64,000 nucleotides of DNA from Campylobacterales bacterium. GTDB lineage: Bacteria; Campylobacterota; Campylobacteria; Campylobacterales; Sulfurimonadaceae. The position numbers and the translations under genes are program-made. The notes below the pieces were generated by a model, which made no database searches, had not been told where the DNA came from, and was given only the letters and a program-made list of their open reading frames with translations. The stretch is from assembly GCA_016938175.1 (NCBI GenBank), contig JAFGVE010000028.1, positions 99,884 through 163,883 of the forward strand. Reading direction: 5' to 3'. Positions 40,704 to 50,565 of this stretch are shown piece after piece; position 1 is the first letter of the stretch, and the number at the start of each line of letters is the position of its first letter.

Positions 40704-41975
40704 TTAGAATATGAAGCCCATAGAAAGACTAAATACATCTGAATTTGTCTTGCTGTTTGAGTAATCATTATCTGACATTGCATAATCGGCTTTAAGAACA
40801 ACTTGCTCATGTGGAAAGAAGTTTACACCTATAGTTGTTGTATTAACTGGATTATAACTTGTTCCATCCGCAAATTTTGCCTGTGGATTAACACTTTCAT
40901 ATTGTACAAAAACTGGAAGTGAAAATTCAGACTGCACAGATGTTAAAACATCATAACTTAAGTTAATATAGCCACCATTTGCTTCTTTTGTAGCAGTTGG
41001 TGGAGTTAGTGAAGTTGCATCAATTGTATTTGTTTTGGAACGAATAGCTTGTGTATAGATCCCGTAAGCTCTAAAACCAGAATTTTTATAGTCCGCATGA
41101 ATATCATACATAAATGTTGATGAATCTTCTCCTATTCCTGAAGTACCATAGTATGTAGATGCACCTACATAAAGACCGTTAATACCTGTATAATCAATTC
41201 TTGCTACACCAGCATATTCTGGGTTTTTTTGCGTCCAAGAACCACCGCGACCATCTCTGAGCCACTTAGAGCCATTTACACCAGTACTTAAAGCTGTAAC
41301 CATAGCTACTTTATAGCTTATATCATCAGTAATGTTACCAAAAACCATTGCACCGTTCTCTTGCCATGTTGATGGGATAATATTTTTCTCAGTATTTGGG
41401 CGCTGTACAGTGTTAAAGAGTACAGGCTCATGTTTCTCATTTACAAGACCCATTGGTACAAGGAAATTACCAACTCTTACATTAAAGTTTTCATTCATTA
41501 AAAAGTCTAAGTACATAAACTCAATTACAACATATCCGTCATTTGTATTTGATGGGTCACCATCAGCCCCACCGTGTTCAAACTCTAACTCAGTGTTTAA
41601 AATGATATTATCTGAAAACTTATACCCGATGTAAGGAACAAATCTATATACATCAATTTTAGATTCTCCAGCTGTAGCTCCATCTACTTGAGAGTTTGAG
41701 TAGTACATCTCACCATATCCACCAATACTTAATGGTGATTTTGAAAAGTAAACCTTCGAAGCTGCAGGACTTAATCCCGAGAATGTTTTTTCTTTGTCAA
41801 CAGTTGTGTAGTTAAAACCTGTTTTTAAATCACTTGTCTCATCTGTCAGTGTTTGCGTTATCTCTTGAAGCTCTTTTATCTGCTGTTTAAGCATCTCGAT
41901 ATCTGCTTTGTCATCTGCAAAGAGTCCACTTGCAAGTAACATAGTTGCTGATAGTGCTAAAGTTGTTTTTTTCAT
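40704..41975 (-). CDS. Outer-membrane porin
   Basis: 423 residues. Signal peptide MKKTTLALSATMLLASGLFA, then a short coiled coil (about 25-50; IEMLKQQIKELQEIT), then a barrel of alternating hydrophobic strands ending in GFIF, the terminal phenylalanine that targets barrels to the Bam machine. It resembles phosphate-selective or general trimeric porins of Campylobacterota; the substrate is not visible. The TATAAT at 42035-42040 and the AT-rich gap to the divergent gene at 42170 form its control region. It probably forms its own transcript. Confidence 0.8.
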   Translation of the reverse strand: MKKTTLALSATMLLASGLFADDKADIEMLKQQIKELQEITQTLTDETSDLKTGFNYTTVDKEKTFSGLSPAASKVYFSKSPLSIGGYGEMYYSNSQVDGATAGESKIDVYRFVPYIGYKFSDNIILNTELEFEHGGADGDPSNTNDGYVVIEFMYLDFLMNENFNVRVGNFLVPMGLVNEKHEPVLFNTVQRPNTEKNIIPSTWQENGAMVFGNITDDISYKVAMVTALSTGVNGSKWLRDGRGGSWTQKNPEYAGVARIDYTGINGLYVGASTYYGTSGIGEDSSTFMYDIHADYKNSGFRAYGIYTQAIRSKTNTIDATSLTPPTATKEANGGYINLSYDVLTSVQSEFSLPVFVQYESVNPQAKFADGTSYNPVNTTTIGVNFFPHEQVVLKADYAMSDNDYSNSKTNSDVFSLSMGFIF

Positions 41976-42169
41976 TTAATTTTCCCTTTTTGCGATTTTG
42001 GTATTTGTTATCAAAATCACTTAAATTTTGCCGAATTATAATAAATGATGATTTAACTATTAATAGTTATGAGAATTAGTATCATAAATTAAGAAAAAAT
42101 ATAGTTTATCGGTAATCACTTTGAAGCCTGCATCTGTTATAATAATTGAAAAATTACTGCGAAGAGCCT

Positions 42170-42895
42170 ATGAGAGAGATATTTACACGTTTAGAAGAGA
42201 ATGAGTTAGTCTATATAGAAGTGGACATGAATGCATATGCATATGTAAAAAAGTTTGCATGGCTTTTAAGTGTTTTTGTAAAATTTAATGCTTTAGATAG
42301 TGAAAATGAGGCTTATGAAGAGTTTTTAGAGACAAAAGAAGCACTCATTATCGCACTAGAGCATCAAGAGAGTGCAAAATACGTTGGTATGAGAGTCGTA
42401 GATGGTTGGAGTGAGCTCTATTTTTACTCAGACAACTCCAAAGAGTTAGATACTACGGTTGCTAAAATATTAACCCCTTCAAACTATAAGTATGAGAGTA
42501 GTGTTGTGAAAGATGCTAAGTGGGATTTTCATTATAAAAATATATTTCCAACTGAGTTAGAGTTGTGCCATATTGAGAGTGAGAAAATTATTTATGCACT
42601 CGATGAAGAGGGAGATGCACTTGAAGTTCCAAGAGTTGTTGAGCATTATGCTTCTTTTGAGACACCTACACAAAAAGAGAAATTTATAAACTCTCTCGAG
42701 CAGACAAGTTTTACTTTCAAAGATGATATAGACAGTGAAGAGTTCGCACACGGTGTTGCAATGGTAAAAGAACATGCAGTAACAAGTGAAGCAGTACGAG
42801 ACGCTGTTGAAGAGTTATTTGATGTAATTAAAAAACATCATGGATATTATGAGGGTTGGAGTACTACTTTAGTTGCTCAAGAGACGGGCGAGTAG
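42170..42895 (+). CDS. DUF695 / RraB-like two-domain protein
   Basis: 241 residues from ATG 42170; a TTG at 42146 is possible but would sit next to the TATAAT at 42138. The N-terminal half (DMNAYAYVKKFAWLL...) fits the DUF695 pattern. The C-terminal half (VEHYASFETPTQKEKFI and HHGYYEGWSTTLV) matches RraB, a regulator that inhibits RNase E in gamma-proteobacteria. Since Campylobacterota generally use other RNases, the actual target is unclear. The next gene begins directly after its stop. Confidence 0.72.
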   Translation: MREIFTRLEENELVYIEVDMNAYAYVKKFAWLLSVFVKFNALDSENEAYEEFLETKEALIIALEHQESAKYVGMRVVDGWSELYFYSDNSKELDTTVAKILTPSNYKYESSVVKDAKWDFHYKNIFPTELELCHIESEKIIYALDEEGDALEVPRVVEHYASFETPTQKEKFINSLEQTSFTFKDDIDSEEFAHGVAMVKEHAVTSEAVRDAVEELFDVIKKHHGYYEGWSTTLVAQETGE

Positions 42896-44731
42896 ATGCA
42901 AAAGGAGAGACTATTTGCAATTGTAGGCAGTATAAATTATCTCATAGTAGTTTTTTTAAATGCTTTTAGCGATCTTGGACATAAAATAATTATTCAAAAT
43001 ACAATTTTTAAAGTCTATGATGGACAGATGCAAATTGTGCTGACAGCTGTTGTCAATGCACTTATACTTCTCCCATTTATTCTTGTCTTTTCTCCATCAG
43101 GTTTTTTAGCAGATAGATTTGCCAAGAGTAAGATTATGCAATACTCTGCACTTTTTGCTGTTTTTATAACTTTGTGTATTGTATATGCTTACTACAAAGG
43201 TCTCTTTATAGAAGCATTTGCTTTAACATTTCTTTTGGCTTTACAGAGTGCGATTTATGGTCCTGCAAAATATGGCTATATAAAAGAGCTTTTTGGAAAA
43301 GAACATATTTCAGAAGGAAACGCAGCTGTTCAAGCGGTTACAACGGTTGCTATATTGGGTGGTATAGTTTTTTATACACTTCTGTTTGAACTACGTTATA
43401 CAGATGCTCTTTCAAGTGAAGCCGAGATACTGCAAGCAATAGCTCCTATAGGATGGTTTTTAGTTATAGGTTCACTTATAGAGTTCTATCTTGCTTTAAA
43501 ATTGCCAAATACAATGCAAGAGGCAAGTACACGAAATTTTAAGCTGAGACGCTATCTTAAAGGAGCGTATCTTCTTAAAAACCTCAAAACTATCAGACGT
43601 AAACGTGAGATTTTTGATGCCATTCTCGCTTTAGGGATATTTTGGTCTATATCGCAAGTAGTTTTAGCTATTTTTGGAGAGTATGTTAAAAGTAATTTGG
43701 GTGTAACAAATACAATTTTTGTTCAAGGGGTTATGGCATTGGCGGGTATAGGTATAGTTTTTGGTGCTATTTTTGCCGCACGTTACTCTTTACACTATAT
43801 AAATATGGGACTGGCGACAGTTGGTGCTTTGGGTATTACAGCTATAGTGGCATCTATTACTTTTGTAGAGTCTATGGCAATATTTGCTATTTTATTTGCA
43901 CTTTTTGGTATCTTTTCGGGCTTTATTATGGTGCCTTTAAACGCAAAGATACAGATGCTCTCTCCAAGAGTTCATTTGGGAACCATCTTGGCGGGAAATA
44001 ACTTCATTCAAACAATCTTCATGTTCTCATTTCTCTGTTTAACAACTCTCTTTGCCTATTATGGGATGAATGCAACAAGCTTATTTTATCTGATGATACT
44101 GCTTGGTATTTATCTTTCATGGAGACTCTTTAAAAGATACCTTGTCGAAACTTTTTGGGCTTTTATGGGGATTTGTGCAAGTTTTGGACATAGATATACT
44201 TACCATGGCTTAGAAAATGTTCCACAAGAAGGGTCTGTTTTATTACTCAGTAATCATGTAAGTTGGGTTGATTGGATTATTATACAACTCCCTTTTGAGA
44301 GACATATAAATTTTATGATGGAAAAAGATATTTACTATTGGCCGTTTTTCCATGCTTTTTTTGCTAAAGGAAATGCAATTCCAGTCTCTCCAAAAGCTTC
44401 AAAAGATGCTTTTGGCATAGCATATGAGAGATTGAAGTCGGGTATGATGGTAGCTATATTTCCTGAGAGTTATATAAGTAAAGACGGACAAATTGGAAAG
44501 TTTTATAGAGGCTATGAGATGATGCCTACAGACTATAAAGGCGTTATAGTTCCTGTATATATAGATGGAGTTTTTGGAAGTGTTTTTGCAAAATATAAAT
44601 CAAAAGGGTGGCGTAATATTTTTAAAAGACGAGAAGTAAACGTCTATTTTGGCGATGCTTTAAGTATGGATACTCAACATCATGAAGCACGAAACATAGT
44701 AATTAATATGAAGGAAAAATATGGAAGATAA
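42896..44731 (+). CDS. MFS transporter fused to a PlsC-type acyltransferase (Aas/LplT-like)
   Basis: 611 residues. About 12 membrane helices (1-410) of a major-facilitator transporter precede a cytoplasmic acyltransferase domain with LLSNHVSWVDWI (the HX4D catalytic motif) and FPESYIS. This is the arrangement of lysophospholipid flippase LplT joined to 2-acylglycerophosphoethanolamine acyltransferase, used to re-acylate lysophospholipids at the inner membrane. It overlaps dgkA by 11 bases, and a patatin phospholipase follows, suggesting a lipid-remodelling operon. It lacks the acyl-ACP synthetase part of E. coli Aas. Confidence 0.87.
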   Translation: MQKERLFAIVGSINYLIVVFLNAFSDLGHKIIIQNTIFKVYDGQMQIVLTAVVNALILLPFILVFSPSGFLADRFAKSKIMQYSALFAVFITLCIVYAYYKGLFIEAFALTFLLALQSAIYGPAKYGYIKELFGKEHISEGNAAVQAVTTVAILGGIVFYTLLFELRYTDALSSEAEILQAIAPIGWFLVIGSLIEFYLALKLPNTMQEASTRNFKLRRYLKGAYLLKNLKTIRRKREIFDAILALGIFWSISQVVLAIFGEYVKSNLGVTNTIFVQGVMALAGIGIVFGAIFAARYSLHYINMGLATVGALGITAIVASITFVESMAIFAILFALFGIFSGFIMVPLNAKIQMLSPRVHLGTILAGNNFIQTIFMFSFLCLTTLFAYYGMNATSLFYLMILLGIYLSWRLFKRYLVETFWAFMGICASFGHRYTYHGLENVPQEGSVLLLSNHVSWVDWIIIQLPFERHINFMMEKDIYYWPFFHAFFAKGNAIPVSPKASKDAFGIAYERLKSGMMVAIFPESYISKDGQIGKFYRGYEMMPTDYKGVIVPVYIDGVFGSVFAKYKSKGWRNIFKRREVNVYFGDALSMDTQHHEARNIVINMKEKYGR

Positions 44732-45101
44732 AAAGCTCAATAAACCCAAACATTCACTCTTTAGAAACGGCATATACGCTTTGGAAGGTTTTATAGACAT
44801 TACAAAAAATGAGACATCTTTTAAATGGCAACTGCTTATGTTTGTTGTCTTGGGAACTCTAGCTTGGATACTGCCTATAAGTTTTGTTCATTCAAGTATT
44901 TTGTTTTGTTCCCTTTTTATTCCTGTTTTAGCCGAAGTGGCAAATTCTGCCTTGGAACGTGTTGTTGACTTAGTCACTACAGACTATCACATACTTGCAA
45001 AGCAGGCAAAAGATGCGGGTGCGACACTTGTCCTTTTAAGCCTTATACTTCTTGCTTGTATATGGCTGAGTGTTCTAGCGGTGGCATTTCATCTTATATA
45101 G
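44721..45101 (+). CDS. dgkA: Diacylglycerol kinase
   Basis: 126 residues with three membrane helices and the DgkA motif EVANSALERVVDLV. It phosphorylates diacylglycerol to phosphatidic acid in the inner membrane, recycling lipid head-group donors. It is coupled by an 11-base overlap to the transporter-acyltransferase gene and followed by a patatin-like outer-membrane phospholipase, a coherent lipid turnover set. Confidence 0.92.
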   Translation: MEDKKLNKPKHSLFRNGIYALEGFIDITKNETSFKWQLLMFVVLGTLAWILPISFVHSSILFCSLFIPVLAEVANSALERVVDLVTTDYHILAKQAKDAGATLVLLSLILLACIWLSVLAVAFHLI

Positions 45102-45110
45102 GGGTTTTGC

Positions 45111-47363
45111 ATGAGACTTATAGCTCTTCTTTTACTTTGTACTATTTTTGTAAGTGCTGCACAAAGACCTAAAATAGCGCTTGTTTTGAGTGGTGGTGGT
45201 GCACGTGGCGGTGCCCATGCAGGTGTATTAAAAGTACTAGAAGAGCAGCGTATACCTGTTGATTTGATTATTGGAACAAGTATGGGCTCTTTTGTGGGAG
45301 GACTCTACGCAAGTGGGAAAACTCCTCAAGAAATTATGCAGATGCTAGAGACGACACCTTGGCAAGAGTATATCCGTACAGATTTTCAACGCCAAGAGAT
45401 GCCTCTACGTAAAAAACAGATAGATTATAAATACCAGGGTAGACTTGGGCTTGGTGTGAACTCTGAGAATGAGCTTGTACTGCCTACAGGTGTTTTGAAA
45501 CGTCAGCCTCTTTTACTAAAGTTCATGGAATTAACTGCAGATACACAAGATATAGATAATTTTGATGATTTAAACATCCCTTATAGAGCAATAGCTACAA
45601 ATATTAAAAACGGTGACAGTGTTATCTTGGACTCTGGTTCGCTTGCAAAAGCAATGTATGCTTCTAGCTCCATTCCTGGAGGATTTCAGCCAATAAACAT
45701 TGACGGTATAGACCTTGTAGATGGGGGAGTGAGTTTAAACTTTCCAATTGAAGTTGCAAAAGAGATGGGTGCTGATGTTGTAATAGCTGTTGATGTAAGT
45801 GAAAATTTTGATGAAAATCTTAATGTAGATTCCTATTTTGTTGTCATGGGACAACTTGTAAATATTTTGATGCGTAAAAATGCGAATGAATCTATCACTA
45901 AACTCTCTGCAAATGATGTCTTAATGACACCAAATCTTGAAGGTTTTAGTGGTTTGGATGCGGATAAATATGCAGAGATAATACAAAAAGGTGTAGATGT
46001 TTGCCTACACTCAAAAGCGAAGCTGGAACAATATGCTTTGAGTGAGCAAGAGTATTCTGAGTACAAGAAGCATTATAGGGAAAAGCATGTTTATCAAACA
46101 CCATTCATAGACGCAATTGTCATAGAAAATTCAACATATATTTCAGATGAAATAATACGTAATGAAATTTCTCAAAAAATTGGCGAAAGATTGAATGAGC
46201 AAAGACTCGCCAAAGATATTATCTCACTCTACAACACAACACTTTTTGATAGTGTAGACTACTTTTTAGAGAAGAATGATTTTAACAAAAGCATACTACA
46301 CATAAAAACCACGCCAAGCTGGGATACTAAGGGAGAAATACGTTTTGCACTCGGGTTAGAAGATGACTTTAAAGGACACTCCGCTTACTCTTTAAAGTTT
46401 GGTTATGCAATGTTTGGACTCAACTCTTATGGAGGTGAGTGGAGGAGTGACTTTGCTATAGGAAGGACAGAAAAGGCAAGAACAGAGTGGTTTCAGCCTC
46501 TGGATTCTCTACAGCGTTTTTACATTAAACCATCATTGGAGTATAACTCAGGAACCGAAATACTCCCTTCAACACTTTTAGACCCACAGTTTACGGCTAT
46601 AGGCCTTGGTTCTGTTGGCAATCAAGAGATGGATTTAAGCCGTTATGGTGGAACTTTTGCAGCAGGCATACATCTTGGAAGGGATTTTGAGTTTGAAGTA
46701 GGCTTATCTGCGTATAGAGATTATATAAATATAGATATATTAAAAGTAGAACCGCTCCCATCTTTTGGAGTGGTTTCAAGTTATCATTATGATGCACGAC
46801 CACTATATGCTGCTATAAACGTAGATAGTCTTGATAATGTGAATTTTCCAACTCAAGGCTTAAAAACAGAGCTTAAATGGACAAAAGAGATGGAGGTTTT
46901 TGGAAGTGATTATGCTTATGAGCAGGTTTTCTTTGACATTGAAAAACCTCTTAACTTTTATGCAAATAATTTTATTTTTTATGCCAGATACGGATACACA
47001 TATAAGGAAGATGATGTTTTTAGGATTGAAGGACTCTATAAACTTGGAGGACTTTTTAATCTTTCAGGTTATGCCCCATATTCTTTTGCAGGAAATAATG
47101 TAGCTTTAGCAGTTTTAAAGTATACTTACGAAATTAAAGATGGTGGATTTTTCGGTACCCTTAATGCACCTTTATATCTTGGCTTTTCACTGGAAAGTGG
47201 AAAGGTTTGGGATAAAGGTGATGACTTGGGATTCGATACAGTTCATAAGTCTGGTACGCTCTATGTTGCCGCCGATACTTTTTTAGGCCCACTCTATTTA
47301 GCATACGGAACATCCACAGATGGTCAACAGAGTGCTTATTTATATTTAGGAGAAAAATTTTGA
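45111..47363 (+). CDS. Patatin-like phospholipase with outer-membrane barrel (PlpD-type)
   Basis: 750 residues. Signal peptide MRLIALLLLCTIFVSA; patatin domain with SGGGARGGAHAGVL oxyanion loop, nucleophile in GTSMGSF and catalytic aspartate in LVDGGVS (about 25-300); a POTRA-like region (about 330-400, IDAIVIENSTYIS); and a C-terminal 16-strand-type barrel ending in YLYLGEKF. This is the type Vd autotransporter plan of PlpD, which carries an A1-type phospholipase at the cell surface. A virulence or lipid-remodelling role depends on the organism. Confidence 0.87.
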   Translation: MRLIALLLLCTIFVSAAQRPKIALVLSGGGARGGAHAGVLKVLEEQRIPVDLIIGTSMGSFVGGLYASGKTPQEIMQMLETTPWQEYIRTDFQRQEMPLRKKQIDYKYQGRLGLGVNSENELVLPTGVLKRQPLLLKFMELTADTQDIDNFDDLNIPYRAIATNIKNGDSVILDSGSLAKAMYASSSIPGGFQPINIDGIDLVDGGVSLNFPIEVAKEMGADVVIAVDVSENFDENLNVDSYFVVMGQLVNILMRKNANESITKLSANDVLMTPNLEGFSGLDADKYAEIIQKGVDVCLHSKAKLEQYALSEQEYSEYKKHYREKHVYQTPFIDAIVIENSTYISDEIIRNEISQKIGERLNEQRLAKDIISLYNTTLFDSVDYFLEKNDFNKSILHIKTTPSWDTKGEIRFALGLEDDFKGHSAYSLKFGYAMFGLNSYGGEWRSDFAIGRTEKARTEWFQPLDSLQRFYIKPSLEYNSGTEILPSTLLDPQFTAIGLGSVGNQEMDLSRYGGTFAAGIHLGRDFEFEVGLSAYRDYINIDILKVEPLPSFGVVSSYHYDARPLYAAINVDSLDNVNFPTQGLKTELKWTKEMEVFGSDYAYEQVFFDIEKPLNFYANNFIFYARYGYTYKEDDVFRIEGLYKLGGLFNLSGYAPYSFAGNNVALAVLKYTYEIKDGGFFGTLNAPLYLGFSLESGKVWDKGDDLGFDTVHKSGTLYVAADTFLGPLYLAYGTSTDGQQSAYLYLGEKF

Positions 47364-48541
47364 AAAAAACAACTTTAATTATTGGTGCTGGTGGTGTAAG
47401 CCGCGTTGTAGTACATAAATGTGTAATGAATGCTGATGTGTTTGGAAAAATCGTACTAGCGAGTAGAACAGTTTCAAAGTGTGATGAAATTCGTGCTGAA
47501 CTTCCAGATGCAGACATAGAGACAGCAGCATTAGACGCAGATTCTACAGATGCAGTAATTGCGCTCATTGAAACTATTAAAGCTGATATTGTTATAAACG
47601 TGGCACTTCCATATCAAGACCTAACTATTATGGATGCGTGTATAGCTACTAAAACACCATATTTAGATACAGCAAATTATGAACACCCAGATGAAGCGAA
47701 ATTTGAGTATAAATTACAGTGGGAACGTAATGAAGCATTTAAGCAAGAAGGAATTATGGGACTGCTTGGAAGTGGTTTTGACCCTGGTGCAACAAATGTA
47801 TTTTGTGCATATGCACAAAAACACTATTTTGATGAAATTCATACTATAGATATTTTAGATTGTAATGCAGGTGACCATGGATATCCGTTTGCAACAAACT
47901 TCAATCCAGAAATAAATCTTAGAGAAGTAAGTGCAAAAGGACGTTACTGGGAAAATGGTGAGTGGATAGAGACAGAACCTATGGAAATTATGCAGGTTTG
48001 GGACTATCCAGAAGTTGGTCCAAAAGACAGTTATCTGCTTTATCATGAAGAGATGGAGTCACTTGTAAAACATATTAAAGGCCTCAAACGTATTCGTTTT
48101 TTTATGACTTTTGGTCAAAGTTATTTAAAACATATGGAAGTCTTACAAAATGTAGGTATGCTTGGTATTGAACCTGTGCAGCATAAAGGAATGGAAATTG
48201 TTCCAATAGAGTTTTTAAAAACACTGTTGCCTGACCCTGCATCACTTGGGCCTAGAACAAAAGGGAAAACAAATATTGGTATAGTTGCTGAAGGTATAAA
48301 AGATGGTGTTAAGAAAAAAATTTATATCTATCAGGTAAAAGATCATGAAGAGTGTTATGCTGAAACAAACTCTCAAGGTGTCTCTTATACGACAGGCGTT
48401 CCTGCTATGATAGGAGCAAAACTGATGCTGAAAGGTATCTGGAGCGGGGAAGGTGTATTCAATATGGAACAACTTGATCCAGACCCGTTTATGCAAGAAA
48501 TGATGGAGCAGGGGCTTCCTTGGAAAATTAAAGAGCTGTAG
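47360..48541 (+). CDS. Carboxynorspermidine synthase (saccharopine dehydrogenase family)
   Basis: 393 residues with TTG start at 47360 (AGGAG upstream, 4-base overlap with the patatin gene). Rossmann motif IGAGGVSRVVVHK, then SGFDPGATNVFCAYA, both typical of CANSDH. It condenses aspartate semialdehyde with putrescine or diaminopropane to a carboxy-polyamine using NADPH, the alternative spermidine route of Campylobacter and Vibrio. The matching decarboxylase NspC is encoded at 49396, with one HDOD gene in between. Confidence 0.87.
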   Translation: MKKTTLIIGAGGVSRVVVHKCVMNADVFGKIVLASRTVSKCDEIRAELPDADIETAALDADSTDAVIALIETIKADIVINVALPYQDLTIMDACIATKTPYLDTANYEHPDEAKFEYKLQWERNEAFKQEGIMGLLGSGFDPGATNVFCAYAQKHYFDEIHTIDILDCNAGDHGYPFATNFNPEINLREVSAKGRYWENGEWIETEPMEIMQVWDYPEVGPKDSYLLYHEEMESLVKHIKGLKRIRFFMTFGQSYLKHMEVLQNVGMLGIEPVQHKGMEIVPIEFLKTLLPDPASLGPRTKGKTNIGIVAEGIKDGVKKKIYIYQVKDHEECYAETNSQGVSYTTGVPAMIGAKLMLKGIWSGEGVFNMEQLDPDPFMQEMMEQGLPWKIKEL

Positions 48542-48565
48542 TCTTAAGAGGCAGATAAACTTTCA

Positions 48566-49399
48566 ATGAACTATGAAGCTCTTGTAACACAGATAGAGTG
48601 CTTGCCTCCACTTTTAGATACTGCGCAGATAGTACAAACCCTCTATGCAGAGGGTGCACAAAATGTAGATATAGTGAGACTCGTACGCGCTATTGAGTCT
48701 GATGCACTTCTTGCGGCAAATATCTTGCGTATGATTAACTCCCCGCTTTACGGTTTTTCCAAACAGATTACATCAGTAGCACAGGCGGTTACTCTATTTG
48801 GAACACAGATGGTTTTTGGTCTAGTTGTCCGCTATTCCATTAACTCTGTCATTATTGCCAATTTAAGACCTTATGGCGCGAGTAATGAGCTATTTAATGA
48901 GATGTGTCATCTGCAAAGTGTTTTGATACATGAGTGGTATTCAAGAGTACATCTTGAATATGCTCAGTTTCTGACACCCTTAGCACTTATAATGGAGTCC
49001 GGTAAACTTGTTTTTGCAAAAGAGATTACAAATCAGGGAACTATAAAAGAGTTTTCAAGTGGTTTGAAAACAAGCGCAAATATTTCTTTGTATGAAAATG
49101 ATACATTTGGAACTTCATCATACTACATTAGCGGATTACTTTTTGAACATTGGAACTTTAATTCACTCTATGTAGATATACTAAAAAGTTTAGATTATGA
49201 ACAGCCAAATAGCTTAGAAATAGCAGAGTACATAGATGCTCTTGACGTTGTACGTACCGCAGTTAATGTAAAAGAGATGCTTACAGAAGCGAGTATAAAA
49301 GATGCGAGTATAATTGTTGAAGAGATAGGTTTAGATGTAGAGGTATTTGTTCAAGCAGCAAAGAGAGTAAAATCAAGAAATGAGAAAATAAATAGATGA
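48566..49399 (+). CDS. HDOD domain protein
   Basis: 277 residues. ANILRMINSPLYGFSKQITSVAQAVTLFG is split here only by length: the core reads MINSPLYGFSKQI, the HDOD hallmark, which lacks metal-ligand HD residues. HDOD proteins act in signalling and stress circuits without known catalysis. It lies between the two carboxyspermidine genes and overlaps nspC by 4 bases, so it is co-translated with polyamine synthesis enzymes. Confidence 0.87.
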   Translation: MNYEALVTQIECLPPLLDTAQIVQTLYAEGAQNVDIVRLVRAIESDALLAANILRMINSPLYGFSKQITSVAQAVTLFGTQMVFGLVVRYSINSVIIANLRPYGASNELFNEMCHLQSVLIHEWYSRVHLEYAQFLTPLALIMESGKLVFAKEITNQGTIKEFSSGLKTSANISLYENDTFGTSSYYISGLLFEHWNFNSLYVDILKSLDYEQPNSLEIAEYIDALDVVRTAVNVKEMLTEASIKDASIIVEEIGLDVEVFVQAAKRVKSRNEKINR

Positions 49400-50541
49400 A
49401 TATAAACAGTATAAAAACACCGGCTTATGTATGTGAAGAGAGACTTTTAAAAAATAATTTAGAGCTTTTGGATGATGTGCAAAAACGTAGTGGTGCGAAG
49501 ATTATTTTAGCTCTTAAAGGCTTTGCTATGTGGAGTACGTTTGATATTGTGTCACAGTATCTTAAAGGATGTACTGCAAGTGGACTTTATGAAGCAAGAC
49601 TCGCTAGAGAAGAGTTTGCAAAGTTCTCAAGCGATGCAGAAGTGCATACATACTCTCCTGCATTTAAAGATGATGAGATAGATGAGATAGCAAAAATTTC
49701 GGATCACATTGTTTTTAATTCACCAAATCAACTAAGTAGATATATACAAAGAGTAAAAGAAATAAATCCAAAAGTAGAGGTCTCTTTACGAATTAATCCT
49801 GAAGTTTCTTCTTCTCCGGTAGATATATACAACCCTTGTGGACTTTACAGTCGTTTAGGTACTACTTTGGCAAATATAGACGAAACTGTAATGTCACAAC
49901 TTGATGGATTGAATTTTCATGCCTTGTGTGAACAAAATGTTGATGCACTTGAAGAGGTACTTGAAAAATTTGAAGAGAATTTTGAAAAATACTTTACAAA
50001 TCTCAAATATATAAACTTTGGAGGAGGGCATCATATTACTCGTAAAGATTATGATGTTGAAAAACTTATAAGTGTAGTCAAAAAATTTAAAGAAAAATAC
50101 GGTGTAGAAGTTTATTTAGAGCCTGGAGAAGCTGTTGGATGGGAGACAGGTTTTTTAATTGCAACAGTTTTGGATACTTTTACAAATGGAATAAACGTAG
50201 CAATACTGGATACTTCTGCTGAAGCACATATGCCAGATACACTCTCTATGCCTTATCGTGCTGCTGTGAGAGACTCTGGTGAAGCTAATGAAAAACAATA
50301 TACCTACAGACTTGGTGGCAATACATGTTTGGCTGGTGACATAATGGGAGATTACTCTTTTGATAAACCTTTAAAAGTCGGAGATAAAGTGATTTTTGAA
50401 GACCAAATACACTATACCTTTGTCAAAAATACGACATTTAATGGTATTAAATTACCATCTTTAGTTATTAAGCGTGATAATGGAGAGTTTGAACTCATAA
50501 AAGAGTTTGGATATGAAGCGTATAGGGATAGACTATCGTAA
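49396..50541 (+). CDS. nspC: Carboxynorspermidine/carboxyspermidine decarboxylase
   Basis: 381 residues of the alanine-racemase-fold decarboxylases. PLP lysine in ILALKGFAMW near residue 35, SLRINPEVSSS, NFGGGHHIT and EPGEAVGWETG are present. It decarboxylates carboxy(nor)spermidine to (nor)spermidine. ATG overlaps the HDOD stop by 4 bases. With the dehydrogenase at 47360 it completes the alternative polyamine pathway. Confidence 0.93.
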   Translation: MNINSIKTPAYVCEERLLKNNLELLDDVQKRSGAKIILALKGFAMWSTFDIVSQYLKGCTASGLYEARLAREEFAKFSSDAEVHTYSPAFKDDEIDEIAKISDHIVFNSPNQLSRYIQRVKEINPKVEVSLRINPEVSSSPVDIYNPCGLYSRLGTTLANIDETVMSQLDGLNFHALCEQNVDALEEVLEKFEENFEKYFTNLKYINFGGGHHITRKDYDVEKLISVVKKFKEKYGVEVYLEPGEAVGWETGFLIATVLDTFTNGINVAILDTSAEAHMPDTLSMPYRAAVRDSGEANEKQYTYRLGGNTCLAGDIMGDYSFDKPLKVGDKVIFEDQIHYTFVKNTTFNGIKLPSLVIKRDNGEFELIKEFGYEAYRDRLS

Positions 50542-50565
50542 TTTTTTTGTGTATAATCATTTACG

